Shown in pieces: positions 5,727-11,820 of a stretch of 14,487 nt of DNA. The position numbers were made by a program, and so were the translations under genes. The notes below the pieces were generated by a model that was given only the letters and a program-made list of their open reading frames with translations, was not told where the DNA came from and did not search any database. The first letter of the stretch is position 1. Every line of letters starts with the position of its first letter. The stretch lies in contig JASHVH010000448.1 in assembly GCA_030039575.1 (NCBI GenBank), positions 1 through 14,487 on the forward strand. Direction: 5' to 3'. The stretch comes from Acidimicrobiales bacterium (GTDB taxonomy: Bacteria; Actinomycetota; Acidimicrobiia; Acidimicrobiales; Palsa-688).

Positions 5727-7832
5727 ATGCTTTTCGGTGCCAGTTACTACCACGAGTACATGCCCTACGACCGCCTCGATGCGGACATCGAACTGATGAA
5801 GCGGGCCCATTTCAGTGTGGTGCGGGTCGGCGAGTCGACTTGGGCTTCGTACGAGCCGAAGCCGGGCCAGATCAGCTTCACGGCCCTAAGCCGGGTCGTG
5901 GACGCGCTCACGGCGGCTGGGATCAAGGTGATAGTCGGGACGCCGACCTACGCCATCCCGCCCTGGATGGCACGCCTGCACCCAGAGGTCATGGCGGTCA
6001 CCCGCCACGGGGCACCGGTACCGTACGGAGGGCGCCAAAACATCGATTTCACGTCGCCGGCGTACCTCTTTTACGCCGAGCGTTTGCTCCGGGCGATGGC
6101 CGCGGAGTTCGGCCACCACGAGGGGGTAGTGGCGTTCCAGGTCGACAACGAGATCGGGGCCACCGAGGTCGTCAACCCCCATGTGCTGGCCAGGTTCCGG
6201 GCGGAGGTGATGGAGCGTCTCGGAGGGGTCGAAGGCGTCAATGAGCGATGGGGCCTCACGTATTGGAGCCACCGTTTATCCAGCCCGGAGGACCTGTGGG
6301 GCCCGGCAGGCAACACCAACCCGGGTTACGCGCTCGAGTGGGAGCGGTTCCAGGCCCGCCTGGCCACGGAGTTCCTGGTCTGGCAACGCGATTTGGTCCG
6401 GCCGCTCGTCGCTGCGAACAAGGAGATCGTCCACTGCACGGTCAGTGGCTGGGGCAGCCGGTGGTCGGACCCGCACGTGATCGCCGAATCGCTCGACCGG
6501 GCGGCGACGAACATCTACGTGGCGATGCAGGACGCACTGGCGTACCCCGAAGCCGGCCCGGGCGCCCGCGACCTGGTCCCCACCACTCACCCCGAGCCGG
6601 CCGGCGCCTGGCAGGCGCTCTGGAGAGCCGACGCCGGCTACGCGCAACGCGGCCGGCGAGGTTCCCGGTTTTGGGTCACCGAATCACAGGCGGGGACGAT
6701 TGGGCCGTCGTCTTGCAACGTGCCCCCCTACCCGGGCCAACTGCGGATGATGGCTCACATCTTTGCGTCACGGGGGGCCGGCCTGCTCGCCTACTGGCAC
6801 TGGCACAGCCTGCACTACGGTGCTGAGACCTACTACGGCGGCGTCCTCGGGCACGACCTGGAGCCGGGCCGGATTTTCGAACAGGTAGCCGGGGTAGGGG
6901 AAGAACTCGGCCGAGTCGGCCCCGAATTGGAAGGCATGGTGCCTCACGCCGACATCGCCATCATCTGCTCCAGAGACTCGCTACGTGCTCTCGAAGCGAC
7001 GCCTCCTTTCCCCGAAGCCGGGACGGGAAGGCCCGACCCGCACGCGTACTACCGCATTTTTGGCCGGTTTTACCTGGCCGCGCTCGCAGCCGGGCTCCAG
7101 GTGCGTATCGCATACGAGGACTCGGACTGGGACGGGCCGGCCGTACTTGTGGTGCCCGCCCTTTACGTAGCCTCCGACCGCTTGCTGGAACGCATTGTCG
7201 CCCAGGCCGAAAACGGTCAGCACGTGCTGGCCACCTTTCGGACCGGCTACGCGGACGAGTGGGCGCGGATCCCGCCAGTGCGCGCCCCAAGGGCCCTGCG
7301 AGGCCCGGCCGGGATTTCCTACCAGGAATTCACGACAATTGCCGAGCCGGTCCCCCTCAAACTGGCTGGTCCCGCGCTGAGCGTCGGCGGCCCGCCGCTC
7401 GGCCTGGGGGCGCGGGCCGAGTCCTGGTCGGACTGCTTGCAACTCGAAGGTGCCACGGCCCTTTGGAACTACGAGCACCCATTCTTGCACGCCTATCCTG
7501 CCCTCTGCACCAAGGAGGTGGGCGCCGGACGGATCAGCTGGCTCGGGACGCTGGCCGACCGTGCCAGCTGCGCCGCCCTGCTCGCCTGGACGGTGGCCGA
7601 GCGGGGCCGAGATGTTCCCAGTTCTCTATGGGGGGAGCTGCCCGAAGGGGTGCGGGTAACGAGCGCGAGGCACAGAGACGGTGGCACGCTCTGGTTCGTG
7701 GCCAACCACAGCTTCGAGCCGGCTGAAGTGCAGGCGCCAGGCGCAACACGCGACATTACGCGGGACGAAGACGCCGGCTTGTCCCTGGAGCTAGGAGCCT
7801 GGGACAGCAGGATCCTGCTGCAGGCACCTTGA
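5727..7832 (+). CDS. GH42 family beta-galactosidase
   Basis: The enzyme should hydrolyse terminal beta-D-galactosides, probably in the cytoplasm since no signal peptide is seen. The N-terminal TIM barrel opens with LFGASYYHEYMPYDRLDADI, as in GH42. The acid/base Glu is in FQVDNEIG (residue 142) and the nucleophile is probably the Glu in WVTESQAG (residue 319). The barrel ends with LLAYWHWHSLHYGAETYYGGVLGHD. A middle trimerisation-type domain (about 400-600) and a small C-terminal beta domain with LWFVANHSF follow. I prefer ATG 5727 (701 residues), directly before the conserved N terminus. The frame also allows ATG 5676 (718 residues), but that codon lies in the operator dyad, has no Shine-Dalgarno and adds a basic, unconserved tail. 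Length is normal for GH42. The substrate may be a plant or oligosaccharide galactoside rather than lactose. Confidence 0.92.
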   Translation: MLFGASYYHEYMPYDRLDADIELMKRAHFSVVRVGESTWASYEPKPGQISFTALSRVVDALTAAGIKVIVGTPTYAIPPWMARLHPEVMAVTRHGAPVPYGGRQNIDFTSPAYLFYAERLLRAMAAEFGHHEGVVAFQVDNEIGATEVVNPHVLARFRAEVMERLGGVEGVNERWGLTYWSHRLSSPEDLWGPAGNTNPGYALEWERFQARLATEFLVWQRDLVRPLVAANKEIVHCTVSGWGSRWSDPHVIAESLDRAATNIYVAMQDALAYPEAGPGARDLVPTTHPEPAGAWQALWRADAGYAQRGRRGSRFWVTESQAGTIGPSSCNVPPYPGQLRMMAHIFASRGAGLLAYWHWHSLHYGAETYYGGVLGHDLEPGRIFEQVAGVGEELGRVGPELEGMVPHADIAIICSRDSLRALEATPPFPEAGTGRPDPHAYYRIFGRFYLAALAAGLQVRIAYEDSDWDGPAVLVVPALYVASDRLLERIVAQAENGQHVLATFRTGYADEWARIPPVRAPRALRGPAGISYQEFTTIAEPVPLKLAGPALSVGGPPLGLGARAESWSDCLQLEGATALWNYEHPFLHAYPALCTKEVGAGRISWLGTLADRASCAALLAWTVAERGRDVPSSLWGELPEGVRVTSARHRDGGTLWFVANHSFEPAEVQAPGATRDITRDEDAGLSLELGAWDSRILLQAP

Positions 7833-7912
7833 GCACAGGCTCACCTGGGACCTCGTCGCCGGACTGACTTCGAAAACCAATAAGGCAGTCAATGCCCGCC
7901 GCCAGGTCCGAG

Positions 7913-7933
7913 ACACCGGCCGTTCCCCGGTGT
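7913..7933. terminator. GC-rich hairpin between convergent beta-galactosidase and LLM genes
   Basis: ACACCGG (7913-7919) pairs exactly with CCGGTGT (7927-7933) around a 7-nt loop. It lies 80 nt past the beta-galactosidase stop and 32 nt past the minus-strand LLM stop. No T tract follows on either side, so it is a candidate bidirectional terminator only. Confidence 0.45.
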
Positions 7934-7965
7934 ACGAGAGCGTTATGACAACTGCCAGTCCCGGG

Positions 7966-8796
7966 TCACTCGTCGTGCGCTTCGGCCACTGCGGCCTCGA
8001 ATTGGTCGAGTGCCCGCTCCACCGGCCCACGGTTGGCGGCCGGTACCCAGCGCACAGCCCGCTTTACACCGGCCTTCTCGAGTTGTTCGAGAGCGCGGGC
8101 ATCAGTGGGCGCGTTGGCGACGTGTACCTCAATGGGCCGGTCGGCACGAGCCCGGAGCTCCTTGACCCGGTCGAACAGGTCAGGTGGCCCGTAGTTGGGG
8201 AACCACCCGTCCCCGAAAGCCAGGACGCGGTCGAGCACATGGGGCCCGTACCCGCCCACCAGGACCGGCGGGTGAGGCCGCTGAGCCGGTTTGGGCCATG
8301 ACCATATGGGCCCGAACGAGACGTACTTGCCGTGGAAGCTGGCTTCGTCCTGGGCCCAGATAGCCTTCATGGCCTGGACCCGCTCGGCCAAGACGGCCCA
8401 ACGGACCGTGGGGTCGGTGCCGTGGTCGGACATCTCTTGCCGGTTCCAGCCCGCCCCTACGCCGAAGTCGACCCGGCCACCCGACAGGTGGTCGATGCTG
8501 GCTACCTCCTTGGCTGTAATTATCGGGTCCCGCTCGATGACCAGGCAGATGCTGCTACCCACCCGCAACCGGCTGGTCGCAGCAGCCGCCGCCGTCATGG
8601 CTACAAACAGGTCGTAGGTATGCCAGTATTTCCGAGGTAAGTCCTCCCCGTTCTCGGAGACGGGGTGGTCGCTGGCCGGGATATGGGTATGCTCTGCGAA
8701 CAACAGCGCCTGAAATCCTCTTTCTTCCACGAGGGCGGCCATTGCCCCCGGGGTCAGTGAGTCATGAGTAGGAAAAGTTGCGATCCCAAGGTCCAT
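7966..8796 (-). CDS. LLM class flavin/F420-dependent oxidoreductase
   Basis: This 276-residue protein is a complete luciferase-like monooxygenase-fold (TIM barrel) enzyme. Diagnostic segments are MDLGIATFPTHDSLTPG at the N terminus, ERGFQALLFAEHTHIP, YWHTYDLFVAMTAAAAATSRLRVG split across residues 57-80, then VASIDHLSGGRVDFGVGAGW and the following WNRQEMSDHG. PHPPVLVGGYGPHVLDRVLAFGDGW follows. This pattern matches the F420-dependent LLM subgroup common in actinobacteria, where the cofactor is reduced F420 rather than FMN. The substrate cannot be predicted. The ATG at 8796 has no clear Shine-Dalgarno. It is divergent from the monooxygenase-fold gene at 9029 and convergent with the beta-galactosidase gene. 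Confidence 0.9.
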   Translation of the reverse strand: MDLGIATFPTHDSLTPGAMAALVEERGFQALLFAEHTHIPASDHPVSENGEDLPRKYWHTYDLFVAMTAAAAATSRLRVGSSICLVIERDPIITAKEVASIDHLSGGRVDFGVGAGWNRQEMSDHGTDPTVRWAVLAERVQAMKAIWAQDEASFHGKYVSFGPIWSWPKPAQRPHPPVLVGGYGPHVLDRVLAFGDGWFPNYGPPDLFDRVKELRARADRPIEVHVANAPTDARALEQLEKAGVKRAVRWVPAANRGPVERALDQFEAAVAEAHDE

Positions 8797-8889
8797 CGAC
8801 CCGTTCTACCCGACACGGCGCGGGCACGACAACTGCTGGTTGTTGGCGGACGGCAGGCAACTTGACGTCCGACTGCCGCGTAGGACGAC

Positions 8890-8899
8890 CGCAATTGCG
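8890..8899. repeat. Perfect 10-bp palindrome in the LLM/ABM divergent region
   Basis: CGCAATTGCG is a perfect palindrome about 94 bp upstream of the LLM start and 130 bp upstream of the gene at 9029. A further weak dyad (ATAA/TTAT, 8912-8925) lies close by. The rest of the 232-bp interval 8797-9028 holds no recognisable gene; CGAGCC/GGCTCG (8963-8994) is a loose stem. The palindrome may be a regulator site, but no adjacent regulator gene supports this. Confidence 0.35.
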
Positions 8900-9028
8900 A
8901 AGGCCCCGGCAATAATCGTGGTTATGCGAGCACCTCCGCCGCCAAATGCCTGCCACGACGCTCGAGCCGGTTAATGCGGCCCGAGGCGGGCTCGACGGAT
9001 GACCACTCAAGAAAGGTAGGCATCTCAA

Positions 9029-9337
9029 GTGAGCGTTGTTGTTGTCGTCACGGCGTTCCCCGCCCCCGAGCACCGCGCCGAAGTGGTGGCGGCCTTCGAG
9101 ACGGCGATCACCCGGGTCCACGACGAACCGGGCGTTGAACTTTACGCGCTGCACGAGGGGCGCGACCGCCTGGTCATGATCGAGAAATACGAGTCGGCTC
9201 AGGCTCGTTCCGAGCACCTCCAGGGCGCGGCCCTCGCCGAGTTGAGGTCCGCCTTGGAAGGCAGGCTCAGTAGCGGCCTCGACGTGCAGGTCCTCGTACC
9301 ACATCCAGCCGGGAACATGCAGAAGGGCGTCCTGTGA
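9029..9337 (+). CDS. Antibiotic biosynthesis monooxygenase (ABM) fold protein
   Basis: This 102-residue protein has the single ferredoxin-like dimeric alpha/beta-barrel of the ABM/quinol-monooxygenase family. It shows an N-terminal strand (VVVVVTAFPAP), a helix (EHRAEVVAAFETAITRVHDE), then PGVELYALHEGRDRLVMIEKYES and a final helix with HLQGAALAELRSALEGRL. Homologues include YgiN-type quinol monooxygenases and small decorating enzymes. The active role here is not certain, as the fold also occurs in non-enzymatic stress proteins. The start is a GTG at 9029, with AAGGTAGG about nine nt upstream. It is divergent from the LLM oxidoreductase gene, so both may act on related aromatic or quinone chemistry. 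That link is inferred from position alone. Confidence 0.85.
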   Translation: MSVVVVVTAFPAPEHRAEVVAAFETAITRVHDEPGVELYALHEGRDRLVMIEKYESAQARSEHLQGAALAELRSALEGRLSSGLDVQVLVPHPAGNMQKGVL

Positions 9338-9437
9338 CCGCGCGCCGGTGAGCCGTCCGCGGAGGTCGAACCGCGAGCAGATCCGGTTCACGCCTTGTCG
9401 CCACCGCGACGCGGTGCGGTCGGGGTAGGCTCGGGCC

Positions 9438-9443
9438 AGGAGG
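9438..9443 (+). promoter_or_regulatory. Shine-Dalgarno AGGAGG that fixes the secreted-protein start
   Basis: AGGAGG is followed by five bases and GTG at 9449. This decides the start against the first in-frame codon at 9395, which would put 18 polar residues before the signal peptide. Confidence 0.75.
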
Positions 9444-9448
9444 TTGAG

Positions 9449-9979
9449 GTGGGGAGTACTGTAACCTTCCGGGCGGCCGTGGTCGGCGCCGTCCTGACCG
9501 GCGGCTTTTCGCTAATGACCGGTAGCAACGCCGCAACGGCCGAACCGAGACCTGCCTCAATCGGGTGCTACGTGCCTGCCGGAGCAGCTGTGCTCGGTCA
9601 TTATGGTTCGATCGGCAACCAGCAAAATGGCGAAACGATTTGTTTGCTACTGGGTGGGAAGTTGCTCGTATCGCTTAGTGCTCCGCCGGCTACGGGACCA
9701 GAATGGCAAAGCATCGTGGTGTCGCCGGCGGGGGTCTTAACTCCCGCTCCGATGCCGGTCCCGTTGCGCCGCGGGACGACATCCGCCGGCTTCCTGGCCA
9801 GGCGACCGGGCGTGGTCAAGCTGAGCTCAACCAGGCGGGCGTGCCCATCGGCCGGAGCGGGATCTGCGAGCTGTGACGCGCTTGTCTCGTGGAAGGTGAC
9901 GGTCGTTGTACACGGGCCGGAAAGGGCTGTGCCGCAACCGTTGAGGGTCGTGCCGCAGCCCGTCGTCAGCTCCAGTTGA
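9449..9979 (+). CDS. Secreted hypothetical protein with Ig-like/chagasin-like beta-sandwich pattern
   Basis: The 176-residue product begins with a Sec-type signal peptide: a short polar start with one Arg, a hydrophobic run (AAVVGAVLTGGFSLMTG) and a likely signal-peptidase site near ATAEP. The mature part has the alternating pattern GETICLLLGGKLLVSLSA, EWQSIVVSPAGVL, FLARRPGVVKLSSTRRAC and WKVTVVVHG. This recalls actinobacterial exported proteins with a bacterial Ig-like or chagasin-type (I42 inhibitor) fold. Four Cys residues are present in the mature part (in IGCYVPAG, ETICLL, RRACPS and ASCDAL), so one or two disulfides are possible. A Pro/Val-rich tail (VPQPLRVVPQPV) ends it. Its function is unknown. 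It follows the ABM gene by 111 nt on the same strand but probably has its own promoter. Confidence 0.75.
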   Translation: MGSTVTFRAAVVGAVLTGGFSLMTGSNAATAEPRPASIGCYVPAGAAVLGHYGSIGNQQNGETICLLLGGKLLVSLSAPPATGPEWQSIVVSPAGVLTPAPMPVPLRRGTTSAGFLARRPGVVKLSSTRRACPSAGAGSASCDALVSWKVTVVVHGPERAVPQPLRVVPQPVVSSS

Positions 9980-10173
9980 CGGCGCCACCACCTCGTCAGC
10001 ACGGTCGCCCCATGGTCAACCCCCGGCGAAGGCCTGCGTCTCGCAGAGCCCAGCGCCGAGGTTCCCGAGGGCCGTCAAGGTGGCTCCGACTCGCCACATC
10101 TCCACCCAACACGGATCGCGCAGCGAGTACCACTCTCCGCTTTAGTCACGACGGGAGGCGAAGACCAGGCATG

Positions 10174-10314
10174 CCCCCTGCTTCTCCCCGTTCTTCCCGC
10201 CTCTCTCCTTCCCCCGCGTCCTCCCCGCCTCTCCGCTCTCCCCCGTTCCGCCTCGTCCGCTGCATTCTCGCCACCTTTCCTGCCGGGCCCGTGCTCTTTT
10301 CCTCCCCCCCTTCC
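10174..10314 (+). repeat. Pyrimidine-rich tract (low complexity)
   Basis: Of 141 bases on the plus strand only 21 are purines and just two are A. The tract is built from irregular CTCC, TTCC and CCCG runs, including eight C in a row or nearly so at 10303-10310. No exact tandem unit is seen. Such strand asymmetry is far from the surrounding composition and does not come from a coding frame. Confidence 0.7.
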
Positions 10315-10477
10315 AGGAACGTGCAGATCAGAGCAGGTAAAGCCGGAAAGCCGAACGGTTGGCGCCTCTGCGTGGTACCCACGTGGAGAAGCGGGTTTCG
10401 CTGGAGCGCGTGTGTGCATCTCCGTCCTTAATGAACCAGTGGCTCCGGCACCGGCACGACATTTTTAGGTCGCAGGC

Positions 10478-10546
10478 CTGATACCTCGGGCTCTAGGCCG
10501 CGAGGGGGCGGAACGACTTGCGCGTCTCCCCGACCTCTGGTATCAG
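10478..10546. repeat. Spaced 8-bp inverted repeat CTGATACC/GGTATCAG
   Basis: CTGATACC (10478-10485) and GGTATCAG (10539-10546) are exact reverse complements 53 nt apart. They lie 48-116 bp upstream of the lacI start. They could be two half-sites or the base of a folded leader. A palindromic centre is absent, so a classical LacI operator is unlikely. Confidence 0.4.
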
Positions 10547-10556
10547 TGAAGCACCG

Positions 10557-10570
10557 TCAAATCCTTTTGA
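10557..10570. promoter_or_regulatory. Dyad TCAAA-TCCT-TTTGA just upstream of lacI
   Basis: Two 5-bp arms are separated by 4 nt, with CC and GG continuing the symmetry outside one mismatch on each side (10554-10573). It ends about 20 nt before the lacI GTG, where an autoregulatory site would act. It lacks the central CG typical of LacI operators. Confidence 0.3.
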
Positions 10571-10593
10571 TGGTAGATGGGACATGAGAACGC

Positions 10594-11616
10594 GTGAGGA
10601 CAACGATCACCGACGTTGCACGCCACGCCGGCGTTTCGCCGAGCACGGTCTCGCACGTCCTGAGCGGCAACCGCACAATTTCTCCCGAGACCCGTGCTCG
10701 CGTCCAACGCAGTATCCGGGCCCTGAACTACCGTGCCCACGCTGGTGCTCGCTCGTTGCGGGCGGGCCAGACTGACGTCGTCGGCCTCGTAGTGCCGCTT
10801 CAGACTTGTTATTACCAGCGTGTGCTAATGCCGTATGTCTACGGCGTCACCGAGGCAGCTCGAGCTCATGGCTGGAACGTCATGCTCCTTACCGCCACGG
10901 ACGGAAAAGCGGAGATCGAAAGGGCCGTTTACTCCAACATGGTCGACGGGCTGGTCCTCATGGAAGTGCAACTTCATGACGAGCGAGTCCCGCTGGTAGC
11001 TGGCCTCGGGCGACCAGCAGTACTCCTCGGCATGCCCGCGGACCCCGCTGGGCTGGCCTACGTCGACTTCGACTTCGAAGCGGCTGCCAACCTTTGCGTA
11101 GAACACCTCGTTGGGCTCGGCCACCGAGCGATCGGCTTCGTCGGAGGACCGCAGAGCCTCTATGACAGCGAGATCAGCTTCGCGCTACGGACCCAGACGA
11201 GCGTTGCGGCCCGGCTTTCTGAGCACGGGCTCGAGTTCCATGGCGTCGCCGCCGAGCCCAACCCAGCAGGAGTGCAGCTTGCGTTGAGGTCTCTCTTGGA
11301 CCAGACGCCGGAGTTGACGGGCCTTATCGTAAAGAACGAATGGTCCGTCGATCTGATCGTAGACGCGCTCAACCAGCTCGGAAGGAAGGTCCCCCGGGAT
11401 ACCTCCGTTGTGGTAATCGCCGGCCAGGAGGTCGCCTCGCAGGTCAGCCCGGCTCTCACCTATGTACGGATCCCAGCCGAGGAGCTCGGGCGGGCAGCCG
11501 TCGAGCTCCTGTCCACCTCTTCGGGTGACGCTCCGAGGGAGGGTGTGCTCGTACCGCCCGAGCTCGTTCGCCGCGGGAGCGATGCCCCGCTAGTACCGGC
11601 GCAATCGCGGTCGTAG
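10594..11616 (+). CDS. LacI family transcriptional regulator
   Basis: This 340-residue protein has full family length. The N-terminal helix-turn-helix (ITDVARHAGVSPSTVSHVLS, residues 5-24) is followed by the hinge-helix region RTISPETRARVQRSIRALNY. The periplasmic-binding-protein-like effector domain starts at VVGLVVPLQTCYY and includes HLVGLGHRAIGFVGGP and the C-terminal YVRIPAEELGRAAVELL. The start is GTG 10594, the first possible in this frame because TGA at 10585-10587 closes it. The Shine-Dalgarno is weak (GGGA about ten nt upstream). It lies directly before and in the same direction as a sugar ABC transporter locus, so it should sense the imported sugar or a derivative. CAAAACGTTTTG at 11658-11669 is its likely operator. 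Confidence 0.93.
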   Translation: MRTTITDVARHAGVSPSTVSHVLSGNRTISPETRARVQRSIRALNYRAHAGARSLRAGQTDVVGLVVPLQTCYYQRVLMPYVYGVTEAARAHGWNVMLLTATDGKAEIERAVYSNMVDGLVLMEVQLHDERVPLVAGLGRPAVLLGMPADPAGLAYVDFDFEAAANLCVEHLVGLGHRAIGFVGGPQSLYDSEISFALRTQTSVAARLSEHGLEFHGVAAEPNPAGVQLALRSLLDQTPELTGLIVKNEWSVDLIVDALNQLGRKVPRDTSVVVIAGQEVASQVSPALTYVRIPAEELGRAAVELLSTSSGDAPREGVLVPPELVRRGSDAPLVPAQSRS

Positions 11617-11634
11617 GAGGCGTGTCCCTCACAT

Positions 11635-11649
11635 GTGCGAAAGGCGCAC
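11635..11649 (+). terminator. Small hairpin after lacI (weak terminator candidate)
   Basis: GTGCG (11635-11639) pairs with CGCAC (11645-11649) around AAAGG, 18 nt after the lacI stop. The stem is only 5 bp and no T tract follows, so termination is doubtful and read-through into the ABC genes is possible. Confidence 0.25.
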
Positions 11650-11657
11650 TCGGCAAT

Positions 11658-11669
11658 CAAAACGTTTTG
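11658..11669. promoter_or_regulatory. Predicted LacI-family operator CAAAACGTTTTG
   Basis: This is a perfect 12-bp palindrome with the central CG characteristic of LacI/PurR/CcpA-type sites. Partial outer symmetry (GGCAA...TTGCC) extends it to about 20 bp. It lies 42 bp after the lacI stop and 151 bp before the binding-protein gene. I see no second copy elsewhere in the window. A confident -35/-10 pair next to it was not found. Confidence 0.7.
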
Positions 11670-11820
11670 CCAAACCAAATCGGCCGAGAGGGCGTCCTCA
11701 CCGGAGCCGGCCCCTGCCCAAGGCAGTGCGCTCGTCGTAGGGGGCGGGCTCAAGTAGGCGCGTTCTCGCCATCAACAACAACCCACCAAGACACTCACAC
11801 CAAGGAGAGCCCCGATCACA

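Larger units (their letters stand above)
9980..10593. other. Gene-free 614-bp region upstream of lacI
   Basis: I find no gene here. Open frames exist on both strands, but their products are low-complexity Arg/Pro/Gly-rich shadows. The region holds the pyrimidine-rich tract (10174-10314), a CGTGG-TAC-CCACG dyad (10371-10383), the spaced repeat CTGATACC/GGTATCAG (10478-10546) and TCAAA/TTTGA (10557-10570) just before lacI. No tRNA or known riboswitch pattern was recognised. A small RNA or a long leader for lacI is possible but unsupported. Confidence 0.5.

Noticed and set aside
8963..8994. CGAGCC/GGCTCG stem upstream of the ABM gene
   Set aside because: Six base pairs around a 20-nt loop in GC-rich DNA is likely by chance and is not placed at a transcript end.
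10075..10419. 114-codon minus-strand frame across the pyrimidine tract
   Set aside because: The product is a Gly/Arg/Glu-rich run caused by G/A composition on this strand, with no ribosome-binding site or family pattern.
9889..10431. 180-codon plus-strand frame across the pyrimidine tract
   Set aside because: It overlaps the end of the secreted-protein gene in another frame, and its Ser/Pro/Arg-rich product reflects the C/T composition.
9980..10593. tRNA, riboswitch or CRISPR content
   Set aside because: I found no T-loop sequence with matching acceptor stem, no known aptamer core and no regularly spaced direct repeats.
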